This document shows positions 1 to 6,753 of a stretch of 19,815 nucleotides of DNA, one piece after another; the first letter of the stretch is position 1, and each line of letters opens with the position of its first letter. Both the position numbers and the translations under genes were made by a program. Origin of the DNA: an uncultured Bacteroidales bacterium (lineage in GTDB: Bacteria; Bacteroidota; Bacteroidia; Bacteroidales; Paludibacteraceae); NCBI GenBank assembly GCA_937910305.1, contig CALEPS010000031.1, positions 1 to 19,815 of the forward strand. Reading direction: 5' to 3'. A model generated the notes under the pieces. That model ran no database searches, was not told the origin of the DNA, and saw only the letters and a list, made by a program, of their open reading frames with translations.

Positions 1-447
1 ACCCGCTTTAACCTGTTGCGCGTCTATCTTGCGGTTAAATATCAGTTCAGGACGTCTGGATCCACGCTGGCTGACAAACTGGTCTGTCCTGCGCCTCGGA
101 TCGTCATACATACTATCGTAGGGAATCTTGCGAATCTTTCCATCCCCACTCTCTCGCCTGCTCCTGCCGCCACGTCCCAAGTCTCCACCGTACAGAATCA
201 TATGCACGAGATCCTCGATGACGGTCTTGATTCCGGGAACCAGCCAGTCAAACAGCACGTGTTCCCGGATCTCCTCTTTATCCGTTGCGAGAAAACTCTG
301 CGCGATCCGTTCGCCGATGGTCTTTTTCTTTTCCTGAACACGACCCTTTTCCGATCGCTTCTCTCCTCTCGGCTCTGCAGCTTTCTTCTCTTTCACGTTC
401 GTATAGCTGTTGCCGGGAAACTCCTCTTTCAGTTTTTCATCGTCCAA
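1..447 (-). CDS. Partial phage protein of unknown function (C-terminus off the left edge)
   Basis: An open minus-strand frame of about 149 codons begins at a TTG codon (445-447) and runs off the left edge without a stop. GGAGG lies 8 bases before the TTG, and the TTG directly follows the TAA of the upstream gene, so translational coupling is likely. The protein starts MDDEKLKEEFPG, has a Lys/Arg-rich stretch, then a hydrophobic segment around residues 70-90 (FDWLVPGIKTVIEDLV, MILYG), then a Gly/Arg/Ser-rich tail. From memory, Firmicutes phages carry a similar protein, often near DUF6353 genes, with a GKR-F-A-TF-like motif followed by a DVL-PAIK-like helix. That match is recall only. The function is unknown. 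Clean reading-frame continuity and a good RBS make the gene real despite the non-ATG start. Confidence 0.7.
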   Translation of the reverse strand, partial: MDDEKLKEEFPGNSYTNVKEKKAAEPRGEKRSEKGRVQEKKKTIGERIAQSFLATDKEEIREHVLFDWLVPGIKTVIEDLVHMILYGGDLGRGGRSRRESGDGKIRKIPYDSMYDDPRRRTDQFVSQRGSRRPELIFNRKIDAQQVKAG

Positions 448-699
448 TTACTCCGCCTCCTCGTCGATGGTCTTTTTCAGTTCCTCGAGTTCGTCCATGG
501 TTTCGTCGATCTCGTCACAAATATACTCAGCCACCTGATCGCCGATCATCATGCCCACGAGAAAACCTCCAGCTTTTGCGCCAAGTTTTGCGGCCTTACT
601 ACCCTCTACGCGTCCCACAACGCTGTTGGTCACGGCTCCGACAAACAGTTCCACCAGTCCGCCTACGACAAACCGAACGACAGTCTTAACCTTGTCCAT
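448..699 (-). CDS. Small membrane-associated protein with acidic coiled-coil tail
   Basis: The predicted protein has 83 residues. Residues about 7-27 are hydrophobic (VVRFVVGGLVELFVGAVTN), and residues 41-53 form a second Gly-rich hydrophobic patch (GAKAGGFLVGMMIG). The C-terminal 30 residues are strongly acidic and heptad-like (DEIDETMDELEELKK). The ATG overlaps the upstream stop (TAATG) and GAGGAGG lies 8-12 bases before it. The TAA is followed at once by the TTG of the next gene, so the 3' end of this operon is translationally coupled. I recognise no family. A holin-like or membrane-scaffold role is conceivable, but nothing here proves it. Confidence 0.8.
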   Translation of the reverse strand: MDKVKTVVRFVVGGLVELFVGAVTNSVVGRVEGSKAAKLGAKAGGFLVGMMIGDQVAEYICDEIDETMDELEELKKTIDEEAE

Positions 700-971
700 T
701 ACCGATCTCCCTCCTCAAGAATCCTGTGAATTGCTTCCTCCGACATGTCCCGAAAGAAATAGTTGTTGGTCGTAACATTCGTATTACTGACGGACGGCCG
801 AATTTCCTCGGGCACCTCCACAACTTCCCGGAATATCACGATGCCTACGATCATGGAGACAACGCCCGCAATCGTTGGCAACAGGTCAATCGCCGTTTTC
901 TTCAGTTCGCACTTCGCCGCAGACGACGCGGTCTTGGTGAACTTTTTAGCGATCTTCTCAATAAACTTCAT
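699..971 (-). CDS. Small single-pass membrane protein
   Basis: The predicted protein has 90 residues. The N-terminus is basic and amphipathic (MKFIEKIAKKFTKTASSAAK), and a membrane segment spans about residues 28-47 (DLLPTIAGVVSMIVGIVIF). A polar tail with NVTTNNYFF follows. A very strong RBS (AGGAGG) sits 8 bases upstream. The leader carries a shortened TTCGC...TTTTTAGGAGG stretch rather than a full 28-bp element, directly after the terminator of the upstream gene. The next gene starts inside its stop codon (TAATG). The function is unknown; the basic helix + membrane helix + polar tail plan recurs in several proteins of this window. Confidence 0.8.
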   Translation of the reverse strand: MKFIEKIAKKFTKTASSAAKCELKKTAIDLLPTIAGVVSMIVGIVIFREVVEVPEEIRPSVSNTNVTTNNYFFRDMSEEAIHRILEEGDR

Positions 972-994
972 CTCTTCTCCTCCTAAAAAGCGAA

Positions 995-1031
995 TAAAAA
1001 GAGAAGAGCTGCGTTTCTGCAGCCCCTCTCG
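995..1031 (-). terminator. Intrinsic terminator
   Basis: GC-rich hairpin GGGCTGC/GCAGCTC, then TTCTCTTTTT, just after the gene at 1038. Confidence 0.75.
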
Positions 1032-1037
1032 GGAAAT

Positions 1038-1370
1038 TCACTCCTCGTCGGTTTCCTCGACAACTTCCTCGCCGGAATCCTCGATTTCGACCAGGTCGTC
1101 GATCGCGATCGCAGAGTCCTCCTCCGAAGAGTGGCGTCTATGATCGATGAAAGCCTTCACGCCCAAAGCGGCGCCAGCTCCCACGACCGTTCCGATCGCC
1201 GCAGCAACGGGGCTCTCCCGTACCTTGCGGAATCCGGATCCGATCGCCGAGAACGCGCGCTTGAACACGTTCGGCTTCTTGACCTTCTCGCCATCCTTCT
1301 TGAGTTCCACGACCTCGCCAGTCACCTGCTCGTTTTCCTGATTCATCTCAGCAACATTCTTATTAGCCAT
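1038..1370 (-). CDS. Small membrane protein with acidic tail
   Basis: The predicted protein has 110 residues. The first 25 are polar, residues 26-52 are basic (KKPNVFKRAF, FRKVRESP), residues 53-73 form a Gly/Ala-rich membrane helix (AAAIGTVVGAGAALGVKAFI), and the last 30 are almost all Asp/Glu. TAGGAGG lies 8 bases before the ATG, and a 28-bp promoter-like element is just upstream. The gene ends 7 bases before an intrinsic terminator, so it is probably monocistronic. No family is recognised. Confidence 0.8.
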   Translation of the reverse strand: MANKNVAEMNQENEQVTGEVVELKKDGEKVKKPNVFKRAFSAIGSGFRKVRESPVAAAIGTVVGAGAALGVKAFIDHRRHSSEEDSAIAIDDLVEIEDSGEEVVEETDEE

Positions 1371-1394
1371 AGTGATACCTCCTAAAGTATAATC

Positions 1395-1422
1395 TCATTA
1401 ACGACCTTGTTTCAAATGCGAA
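1395..1422 (-). promoter_or_regulatory. 28-bp promoter-like element P1
   Basis: Reads TTCGCA-N5-AACA-N7-TAATGA. It lies upstream of the gene at 1038-1370. Confidence 0.7.
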
Positions 1423-1436
1423 TTTGTTAGTCTGCA

Positions 1437-1634
1437 CTACCCTCGCCGATAGTTAATCGTGAGCCCCTTGAGAATATCCACGCATTTGCGGCATACGAAG
1501 ACTTTTCTGTGCTTCCGAACGACCTTCCATCGTTTTGTTAATCGGTTCTGATGGTCTTCGTACACCAGGATTTTTGTCCGGATGCCCGGATGTTGCCCTT
1601 TCGCGTACTCAATTCCGCAAATATCACACTTCAT
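1437..1634 (-). CDS. Zinc-ribbon protein
   Basis: The predicted protein has 65 residues with two Cys pairs: CDIC at residues 3-6 and CRKC at about 49-52. Between them lies a strongly basic segment (NRLTKRWKVVRKHRKVF). This is the layout of a small zinc ribbon, of the kind that binds nucleic acid or protein. The ATG overlaps the 3' end of the upstream gene by 11 bases, so the two are coupled. It ends in TAG, followed by a 28-bp element serving the next unit. Metal binding is inferred from the spacing of the cysteines; no specific partner can be named. Confidence 0.75.
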   Translation of the reverse strand: MKCDICGIEYAKGQHPGIRTKILVYEDHQNRLTKRWKVVRKHRKVFVCRKCVDILKGLTINYRRG

Positions 1635-1863
1635 CGCTCACATCTTCTTCCGCCGTTTCAATCGCCTCATCATCGTCCGGCTCGCTCTCCGTCTGAAACG
1701 ACTGAATAATTTCGCGGGGAAACATCTTGCGGACACCCGTGTCCACATCGTCCACAATAAACATATCGATTTCCTTGTCGTAATAGGCGCCCGTCGGGAA
1801 CAGAATCGTTTCTGCCGCCCGATCTGTCACGAACTCCACCTTGACACTGCGAATCTTACTCAT
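1624..1863 (-). CDS. Small acidic protein of unknown function
   Basis: The predicted protein has 79 residues. The first 50 look like a compact beta-rich domain (MSKIRSVKVEFVTDRAAETI, MFIVDDVDTG), and the last 25 are acidic. GGAGG lies 7 bases before the ATG. The 3' end overlaps the zinc-ribbon gene. No family is recognised. It may be a small DNA-mimic or accessory protein, but that is speculation. Confidence 0.7.
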   Translation of the reverse strand: MSKIRSVKVEFVTDRAAETILFPTGAYYDKEIDMFIVDDVDTGVRKMFPREIIQSFQTESEPDDDEAIETAEEDVSDEV

Positions 1864-1933
1864 AAAAATCCTCCATTTTATTCCGGAAGTCTCACTCCTC
1901 GTTTAACTCAGAGCGATCCCCTCCATTTCGTTT

Positions 1934-2215
1934 TCAATGAATCTTCAAATACTTGTCTACGAACACACTAAATCCGTAGACGATAAACGCAAATCCGGCC
2001 ACGATTTTCCTTGCCCATTTTGGAGGCGGAGCCGGATTGGTGCCATAATACAGTTGTGCTTCGTCGATCTTCGCCTGCCAATAAAGACGATCCCGGTTTT
2101 TCACGAGATCGTATCGGTCATTATTGGTATAGCGAATATCCAGCCCCTTTTCAATCGCGTCCGCCATCGCCTTATCGCCACGCTTCACAACTACTACTGC
2201 GCCTTTGGACCACAT
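1934..2215 (-). CDS. Small C-terminally anchored membrane protein
   Basis: The predicted protein has 93 residues, starting MWSKGAVVVVKRG. The N-terminal two-thirds are soluble and charged. A membrane segment lies near the C-terminus at about residues 71-88 (IVAGFAFIVYGFSVFVDKYL), suggesting a tail-anchored protein. I chose the ATG at 2213-2215 because a GGTGAT ribosome site precedes it and the upstream gene stops one base before. A longer reading of this frame lies within the next gene and is rejected. The function is unknown. Confidence 0.7.
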   Translation of the reverse strand: MWSKGAVVVVKRGDKAMADAIEKGLDIRYTNNDRYDLVKNRDRLYWQAKIDEAQLYYGTNPAPPPKWARKIVAGFAFIVYGFSVFVDKYLKIH

Positions 2216-2216
2216 G

Positions 2217-2555
2217 TTAATCACCAACCTTATACTTCGCCATGCGCTTCTGCTTGTCCCAAACCTTGCGGAACATCTTTTTTGTATTGATAGACACGCC
2301 GAGTTTGATCTTTTCTGGGCATCCGCGGCACAATTCGCATTGTTTGTGTCGTCGCTCCCGAATATCCCGCTCGTCACGCCAGTCAATTCCGTCCGGAAAT
2401 CGTAGCGTGCATTCCTCAATCCCGTCGATCCATTCCGATACGGTATACTTTTTACCGGTGAATACGCCCACACAGTGTATAGGAGTTATTCCTGCGGGGA
2501 AGCATTCGTCATATGATAGTGAATGGTCTGCATACATGCCGGGCACAACTCCCAT
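2217..2555 (-). CDS. Cys-rich small protein (start uncertain)
   Basis: The frame is up to 112 residues long. The body from about residue 29 is convincing: a polar domain, then CELCRGC (about residues 85-91), then a basic C-terminus. Its 5' part overlaps the upstream gene by about 70 bases, which is unusual here. An in-frame GTG at 2469-2471 would remove the overlap and give 84 residues, but no RBS at good distance precedes it. An internal ATG (MYADHS) has GGGAG 11 bases upstream. The Cys cluster suggests metal binding. I am sure the frame is coding and unsure where it starts. Confidence 0.55.
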   Translation of the reverse strand: MGVVPGMYADHSLSYDECFPAGITPIHCVGVFTGKKYTVSEWIDGIEECTLRFPDGIDWRDERDIRERRHKQCELCRGCPEKIKLGVSINTKKMFRKVWDKQKRMAKYKVGD

Positions 2556-2686
2556 CTTCGAATTTCTACATAATCTTTATCGACAATGGTGCCATCCCGA
2601 GCAAATATCACGAGATCGGGCATATTGATCGTTCCATATGCATCGTAATATTTGCCGCAGCGATCACACTTTTTCGCATCAGCCAT
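2486..2686 (-). CDS. Zinc-ribbon protein
   Basis: The predicted protein has 66 residues, starting MADAKKCDRCGKYYDAYG, with CDRC at residues 7-10 and CPAC at about 50-53. A short beta-strand region (DLVIFARDG) lies between. This matches small zinc-ribbon proteins common in Clostridia phages. GGAGG lies 10 bases before the ATG. The 3' end overlaps the start region of the next gene. The role is unknown; nucleic-acid or protein binding is the usual guess for this fold. Confidence 0.75.
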   Translation of the reverse strand: MADAKKCDRCGKYYDAYGTINMPDLVIFARDGTIVDKDYVEIRRWELCPACMQTIHYHMTNASPQE

Positions 2687-2732
2687 TGTTAATCACCTCC
2701 GCAGAGCCTCTCTCCTCGAAATATTGGTCGGT

Positions 2733-3464
2733 TCATACTTCCAGCCATCCCTCCATCGGGAAGAAGCCGTAGTGAATATCAATGGCGTACATGACTTCGC
2801 CATCGTCATCCTCGCCCTTGATCAGTTCCATTTCAATGGGCGTCTCGAGATTGTAGTCGTAGAAATCGTCATTGGCAGGCCATCCGAAGTTTTCTCCGGC
2901 AAGCGTCGTCTCGATTCCCAAATATCCATAGAAATCGTTCATCGAGACGTAGTTGCCACAGTGGAACTCCTGATTGAGGTTCTTAATCGCCTTTTCCACA
3001 TGTTCGACAGAACTTCGGAACTTGCGTCCCAGATACAATTCCGTGAACAGCACGTCTCCATAGCCGGTTTCCTCGATGGTCTGTCCAACGAGAGGCTTCT
3101 TTTTCTTGGAATCCTTGGCCTCTTTCATCTCTTCCTGAGCAACCGCCTGATTGACCTCCTGAAGTTTCTCGTCGCCGAACTTTTCCTTGACAACTTTCTG
3201 AATCTTCTCTCGATTGGCCGTCAAATATCCGCACGTCGCCGTCAAAGCTGCGATCTCCTTGGTGGACACGTGATGAGATCCCAGAATACAGCCAGCAGTT
3301 GCGACTCCAGCGCCGATTGCCGGAGCATACGCGAGAATTTTGGCTTTCTTGCCCTCAGCCGTCTCTGCTTTCTTCGAGCATCGCACCGCCAGCCACGAGG
3401 TCGCTCCTACGCCGCCCACACCGATGAGACTCAGAATTAAGCTCAATGTTCTGCGTTTAATCAT
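2733..3464 (-). CDS. DUF6353-family phage membrane protein (copy 1)
   Basis: The predicted protein has 243 residues. Two hydrophobic segments lie at about 7-26 (LSLILSLIGVGGVGATSWL) and 44-63 (AYAPAIGAGVATAGCILG). A charged helical region follows, then a C-terminal domain with LYLGRKFRSSVEHVEKAIKN, MNDFYGYLG and NFGWPANDDFYDY. The order (two membrane helices, TGYGD/LFTELYLGR-like strand, N-FY-LG, GW) is that of the phage family I know as DUF6353, whose biochemical role is unknown. GAGGAGG lies 9 bases before the ATG, which overlaps the upstream stop (ATGA). A paralogue is encoded at 4193-4963. Family assignment is by recalled pattern, not search. Confidence 0.75.
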   Translation of the reverse strand: MIKRRTLSLILSLIGVGGVGATSWLAVRCSKKAETAEGKKAKILAYAPAIGAGVATAGCILGSHHVSTKEIAALTATCGYLTANREKIQKVVKEKFGDEKLQEVNQAVAQEEMKEAKDSKKKKPLVGQTIEETGYGDVLFTELYLGRKFRSSVEHVEKAIKNLNQEFHCGNYVSMNDFYGYLGIETTLAGENFGWPANDDFYDYNLETPIEMELIKGEDDDGEVMYAIDIHYGFFPMEGWLEV

Positions 3465-3715
3465 TCCGTTTTGTCCTCCTCACAGTCACCCAAATCATCC
3501 ATAACTCCGCCCCAGTCAATGGAAATTTCGATAATATCATCCCTCTCAATTTCCATTTCTGGATCCAGATCAAAATACGCTCCATCCTGATGCTCGAGAA
3601 TATCCTGCACGATCGCTTCCCGAACCTTATCTTCTGGCGTCTCCTCGTCTACCGAAATGTAACCATGATAAAATCTCTGAATGCCAGCATCGTATGGATA
3701 AACCACCTTCGCCAT
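3461..3715 (-). CDS. Small acidic protein of unknown function
   Basis: The predicted protein has 84 residues, starting MAKVVYPYDAGIQRFYHGYI. It is strongly acidic in the second half (DPEMEIERDDIIEISIDWGG, DCEEDKTE). I chose the ATG at 3713-3715 because AAGGAGG lies 6 bases upstream. An upstream extension of the frame reads through an intrinsic terminator and is not real. The stop overlaps the start of the DUF6353 gene (ATGA), so the two are coupled. No family is recognised. Confidence 0.75.
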   Translation of the reverse strand: MAKVVYPYDAGIQRFYHGYISVDEETPEDKVREAIVQDILEHQDGAYFDLDPEMEIERDDIIEISIDWGGVMDDLGDCEEDKTE

Positions 3716-3723
3716 ATTTACGC

Positions 3724-3742
3724 CTCCTTCAATGTTAGGTCG
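3724..3742 (-). promoter_or_regulatory. Conserved non-promoter leader (CCTAACA type)
   Basis: After a terminator T-run the sequence reads CGACCTAACATTGAAGGAGG. Related leaders follow terminators at about 6620-6639, 10197-10222, 11694-11712 and 13733-13753, mostly as CCTAACAAATCAAAATGG, and replace the 28-bp element there. Confidence 0.5.
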
Positions 3743-3773
3743 AAAAAAAAGAGAGCCGCGTGTTGCGACTCCC
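3743..3773 (-). terminator. Intrinsic terminator
   Basis: GAGTCGC/GCGGCTC hairpin and eight T bases after the gene at 3792. It leads straight into the leader of the gene at 3461. Confidence 0.75.
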
Positions 3774-3791
3774 TCGTCGGTCATATAGGGG

Positions 3792-4064
3792 TCAGACCCG
3801 GCAAAACTCCACGATCTGGGAATCAGCCTCGATCATAAGCTTGGCGTCCTCCATCGTGAGCTCCGAGATCTTCTTGTGCCACAGGGGCTCCGGGATGCCG
3901 GTGACGTAGCTCATCGCGCTGATGAGCATATCAGCCACGGTCGCTTCGTTCACGTCGACTCCCAGGAGATCCTGCAGGGCATTCGCGTCCTCGGCCTCGC
4001 AGATGTTTTCGAACGTCGTCATCTTCTTCTCGAGACTCCCAGTCCAACCAATGAGCTTCTTCAT
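3792..4064 (-). CDS. Small helical protein of unknown function
   Basis: The predicted protein has 90 residues and is largely helical and acidic (TTFENICEAEDANALQDLLG, TVADMLISAMSYVTG). No membrane segment or motif is recognised. AGGAGG lies 9 bases before the ATG. A 28-bp promoter-like element is directly upstream and an intrinsic terminator directly downstream. The terminator leads into the next gene through a conserved leader, so this may be the first gene of an attenuated operon. Confidence 0.75.
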   Translation of the reverse strand: MKKLIGWTGSLEKKMTTFENICEAEDANALQDLLGVDVNEATVADMLISAMSYVTGIPEPLWHKKISELTMEDAKLMIEADSQIVEFCRV

Positions 4065-4086
4065 GGTTCATACCTCCTATATTTAC

Positions 4087-4114
4087 TCATTAGGAGGCTT
4101 GTTTTAAACGCGAA
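4087..4114 (-). promoter_or_regulatory. 28-bp promoter-like element P2
   Basis: TTCGCG-N5-AACA-N7-TAATGA, upstream of the gene at 3792. It is joined on its far side to long intergenic repeat A. Confidence 0.7.
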
Positions 4115-4180
4115 TAGTCTGGATGAGCGAAGCGAAAACAGGCTCCTTAGTAAATTGCGTAGCGAAGCGAGCCGTGCGAA
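4110..4180 (-). repeat. Long intergenic repeat A
   Basis: About 70 bases between the gene at 4193 and P2. It opens with TTCGCA, carries TACTAA 16 bases after a weak -35-like hexamer, and has CTTCGCTTCGCTC near its end. It is related to repeats B, C and D. Confidence 0.65.
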
Positions 4181-4192
4181 TTTTTGTAATCC

Positions 4193-4963
4193 TTACCCAA
4201 TGTACGTCGGCGTGCTCCCGTCATAGGTCTTGATCTCGTTGTAGAAGTGGATCTCCTGACAGGAATGCTTATTGGGCGCAATCGATCCAGAGAACCCGAC
4301 GTCAAATGGCTTATCGATGATGTCGTCAGCGTTCCAGCCGAAATATCCGCCGAGATCGGTCCTCGGAATGTCCCAACAATCGTAGAGCTGATTCAGACTA
4401 CACCAAATATCACTGTGCAGCCGCTTCTCAAACTCCGCGATTCCCCGATCCACAGCCTCTCGACTGCTGGCAAAGTACCGTCCGGAGTATCCTTCGAAGA
4501 AAATATCCAGACCGTTGCCGGTGTAGATGATCTCGTTGCCGGTGCTGGCCTGATTGTGGAGCACTTCCTTAACGGCTTCCTCCTTCATCGCTTTGGCTTC
4601 TTCCTTGCCGTACTTCTCCACGATCTTCTCTTCGCACTTGTGCAGCATAGTCTCCGAAGCCGTGTACAGCCCCGTCAGCATAGCCACGCGATGCTCGCCT
4701 AGCGCACATCCGCCGACAATCGCGCCGCTGGACAACAGGAACATGCACGCTGCCGGAATATACACCGGAGCCGCCGCCTTAAACTTGTCGATAAACTTCG
4801 CGTCCTCAGGAAGTTCGTCCAGTCGATCCCGAACCACGGGAGCTTCACGGTGCATAAAATAGAAACCCGCTGCTTCTGCCGCAATCGCAACACCAGCGAG
4901 AATCTTCGTCGAATGCCGCCTGCACCAACCGGCAATCGCTTTGAGGAAAGGTCTTGTATTCAT
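4193..4963 (-). CDS. DUF6353-family phage membrane protein (copy 2)
   Basis: The predicted protein has 256 residues from ATG 4961-4963, chosen because AAAGGAG lies 11 bases upstream; an earlier in-frame ATG overlaps the promoter-like element. Membrane segments lie at about 19-37 (ILAGVAIAAEAAGFYFMH) and 64-88 (VYIPAACMFLLSSGAIVGG). Then come EHRVAMLTGLY, TGNEIIYTGNGLDIFFEGYS, GRYFASSREAVDRGIAEFE, LNQLYDCWDIP and GYFGWNADD. This order is the DUF6353 signature in the form I remember, more typical than in copy 1. The two copies align in plan but are strongly diverged, so the duplication is old or the copies were acquired separately. The function is unknown. Confidence 0.8.
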   Translation of the reverse strand: MNTRPFLKAIAGWCRRHSTKILAGVAIAAEAAGFYFMHREAPVVRDRLDELPEDAKFIDKFKAAAPVYIPAACMFLLSSGAIVGGCALGEHRVAMLTGLYTASETMLHKCEEKIVEKYGKEEAKAMKEEAVKEVLHNQASTGNEIIYTGNGLDIFFEGYSGRYFASSREAVDRGIAEFEKRLHSDIWCSLNQLYDCWDIPRTDLGGYFGWNADDIIDKPFDVGFSGSIAPNKHSCQEIHFYNEIKTYDGSTPTYIG

Positions 4964-4989
4964 AGATACCCACGCTCCTTTTAATAATT

Positions 4990-5017
4990 TCATACATTGT
5001 CCTGTTTTCGCCGCGAA
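4990..5017 (-). promoter_or_regulatory. 28-bp promoter-like element P3
   Basis: TTCGCG-N5-AACA-N7-GTATGA, upstream of the DUF6353 gene at 4193. It starts next to the stop codon of the glycosyltransferase gene. Confidence 0.65.
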
Positions 5018-5018
5018 T

Positions 5019-5630
5019 TCACCAATTTACATAATCCGCTGCCCAGTATGTCTCGTAGCCAACGTGCCCCATCAGAATATCCGGATCGGCCCAAAGCTCT
5101 TTTCCATATCGCAGCAAACGTTCACAGAAGGCCAGATCCTCGCCATACTTCGCCGTCGGAGTAAAGCACGTGCCCTGCTGATTCATAATATCAATGGCGA
5201 GTTTGCTTTCCATCCAGACGCCGCCGAATCCGCAACCCTCGATTCGGAATAGTTCGTCCGGAATTTTGTCGATCCGATGGGACATTTTTAGATCATCGAA
5301 GAGAACCGGGTAGTGATTTTTGTGTCGATTCACATACACGCAGGAGATAAACGACTTATCGTCTCGAATGAACTTCTCAACAATATCATCGCCGAAAACC
5401 ATATCGGAATCCAGCCACATCATATGCGTAAATCCCTCGTGTGCCGCGTACCGAACGAGATTGTCCCGCTCCATGTAAATGATCGTTCCGTTTTCGAACC
5501 GCACGTCGAAGTTATAACCGTCCCGGGAGAGCCTTTGGATCAGTTTGATCAGACTCTCCGTGAACAGATGGTGATTGTAATCGACGGTCGGAATGGCGAT
5601 CAGAAGCTTGATTTTGGATTTATCGATCAT
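5019..5630 (-). CDS. GT-A-fold glycosyltransferase (family 2-like)
   Basis: The predicted protein has 203 residues. It shows the GT-A pattern: an N-terminal strand (LLIAIPTVDYNHHLFTESLI), a DxD-type metal/nucleotide-sugar motif in HMMWLDSDMVF (about residues 70-80), a middle strand (FISCVYVNRHKNHYP), then IEGCGFGGVWMESKLA and a catalytic-type acidic motif KYGEDLAFCERL. These match short phage glycosyltransferases. It would move a sugar from a nucleotide-sugar donor; the acceptor (phage DNA base, structural protein or host surface polymer) cannot be read from the sequence. It overlaps the upstream membrane-protein gene by 4 bases (ATGA). The stop is 2 bases from a downstream 28-bp element. Confidence 0.8.
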   Translation of the reverse strand: MIDKSKIKLLIAIPTVDYNHHLFTESLIKLIQRLSRDGYNFDVRFENGTIIYMERDNLVRYAAHEGFTHMMWLDSDMVFGDDIVEKFIRDDKSFISCVYVNRHKNHYPVLFDDLKMSHRIDKIPDELFRIEGCGFGGVWMESKLAIDIMNQQGTCFTPTAKYGEDLAFCERLLRYGKELWADPDILMGHVGYETYWAADYVNW

Positions 5631-5902
5631 TCTGTCTTCTCCTCAGGCTTGGCCTGTTTCACGAAATTGTTAATCGCCTTCTCCAGAGCTTTTCCGTTCG
5701 ATTCCATCGCCTTGCCAATTGCGCCCGCCACTCGACCGTAATGCTGCTCTTTGGCCTTAAAATATCCATTGGTCGCAGCATTAATGACGAAAACGAGAAT
5801 GGGAGCCGAAAGCAGCTCCAGCCCCACGATCCAGATCAGCAGTTGCCATGCGCTCAGATGCATAAATATCATCGCTTCTTTCTTTTTAAAATATTTTTCC
5901 AT
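5627..5902 (-). CDS. Single-pass membrane protein
   Basis: The predicted protein has 91 residues: a short Lys-rich N-terminus, a membrane helix at about 15-43 (AWQLLIWIVGLELLSAPILV, FVINAAT), then a charged helical tail ending PEEKTE. The first ATG (5900-5902) has no clear RBS and lies inside the upstream zinc-ribbon gene. An internal ATG (MIFMHL) is a possible alternative. The stop overlaps the glycosyltransferase start by 4 bases, so this protein may anchor or be coexpressed with it. Confidence 0.7.
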   Translation of the reverse strand: MEKYFKKKEAMIFMHLSAWQLLIWIVGLELLSAPILVFVINAATNGYFKAKEQHYGRVAGAIGKAMESNGKALEKAINNFVKQAKPEEKTE

Positions 5903-6030
5903 GGGTTTTCTTGTGCGCCGTCGTATCTTTTATACTTACATCTCGGGCAATACCATCGTGTATATCCATCGTCATATAAGCATTGAAGTTGTTTTCCGCA
6001 AGAAGGACAAATATCTTTTCGGATATTCAT
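5869..6030 (-). CDS. Zinc-ribbon protein
   Basis: The predicted protein has 53 residues from the ATG at 6028-6030, starting MNIRKDICPSCGKQLQ. It carries CPSC at 8-11 and CPRC at about 27-30, then a basic tail ending in KRKKR. This is a typical two-CxxC zinc ribbon. GGGGG lies 6 bases before the chosen ATG. Its 5' end contains both orientations of the window-wide AATATC motif, 6 bases apart. It overlaps the next gene by 34 bases. The function is unknown. Confidence 0.7.
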   Translation of the reverse strand: MNIRKDICPSCGKQLQCLYDDGYTRWYCPRCKYKRYDGAQENPWKNILKRKKR

Positions 6031-6041
6031 ATACATCCCCC

Positions 6042-6599
6042 TTACTTTTGCATGTACTTTCTGAGAAAATCGGCCCGCTCCCAAGACGGAAGGGCGTTCA
6101 GTACGTCCTTAAGTCCGCTAAGATCAAGACCGCCAGACGACTCGTTCTGACCAAGCATCTTGCCAATGCCGCTCATATTCCAGAGCTGATTGACCATCTT
6201 GTTGCCGACCTTCTCACGAATATCCGTCTTCAGTGCGTCCACGTCGATCTCGTTGACCGCGGAAGTCACCCGATCCTCCACATCGTGACGAATATCTGCA
6301 TAAGCAGCGTTCACGTCCTTGCGAATCAGACCGTCCATGTCCGACTGAATCTGCGAGGTCACGAACTTCGCGGAATTCTGAACGGCCTTATGGACTTCCC
6401 GATCCACCGCGCGCTCCACGGCCTTGTCGAGAAAAGCCTTCTGAATATCCACGGGCGTCCGCTTGGCGACATCTTCGAGAGACATCTCCAGTTTGTTCGC
6501 CGCGTTCTTCATCTTGTGCGTCTGATACGCCGCATAGATGATCGCCGCCACACCACCGATGATACCCAGAGAACCCGCCGCATCGCTATTAAACTTCAT
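6042..6599 (-). CDS. Membrane-anchored helical protein
   Basis: The predicted protein has 185 residues. A single membrane segment lies at about 9-26 (GSLGIIGGVAAIIYAAYQT). The rest is a long helical, probably coiled-coil domain rich in alternating charges (DKAVERAVDREVHKAVQNS, DVEDRVTSAVNEIDVDALKT), with a short C-terminal domain (SGLKDVLNALPSWERADFL). GGAGG lies 9 bases before the ATG. It is first in an operon of four genes behind a structured leader RNA and terminator. No family is recognised; a membrane-tethered scaffold is only a guess. Confidence 0.75.
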   Translation of the reverse strand: MKFNSDAAGSLGIIGGVAAIIYAAYQTHKMKNAANKLEMSLEDVAKRTPVDIQKAFLDKAVERAVDREVHKAVQNSAKFVTSQIQSDMDGLIRKDVNAAYADIRHDVEDRVTSAVNEIDVDALKTDIREKVGNKMVNQLWNMSGIGKMLGQNESSGGLDLSGLKDVLNALPSWERADFLRKYMQK

Positions 6600-6638
6600 A
6601 CGAATATCCTCCTTCTATTTGTCCTCATTTGTTAGGTC

Positions 6639-6753
6639 GAAAAAAAACAGTGAGAGGTTTGTCCGAAATCCGTTTTAGGCGCTCTTAAGTTCATTACTTT
6701 TTCGCCATCAGGATTCTAACAAACCTCTCGGTCGTCTTCTTTTTCCTTAGCTT
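6639..6753 (-). ncRNA. Candidate structured leader RNA or small RNA
   Basis: No gene fits here. An RNA starting at P4 would fold into one long interrupted stem. The outer arms are a perfect 11-bp pair, ACAAACCTCTC/GAGAGGTTTGT (6719-6729 and 6652-6662). Inner arms are GAATCC/GGATTTC-like and GGCG/CGCC. Eight T bases follow, so it ends as an intrinsic terminator. It is either a roughly 110-nt small RNA or a leader that attenuates the four-gene operon at 5019-6599. No known riboswitch class is recognised. Confidence 0.55.

Noticed and set aside
16..729. Long plus-strand open frame of 237 codons
   Set aside because: It lies opposite minus-strand genes with good RBSs and has no RBS of its own; the composition is that of an antisense shadow.
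2652..3440. Plus-strand frame of 262 codons
   Set aside because: It is antisense to the DUF6353 gene, whose family match and coupled start make the minus strand the coding one.
3716..3784. N-terminal extension of the gene at 3461
   Set aside because: It would translate through an intrinsic terminator; the internal ATG has a perfect RBS.
5751..6635. Plus-strand frame of 294 codons
   Set aside because: It spans several minus-strand genes and their RBSs; no family is visible and codon use is unlike real genes here.
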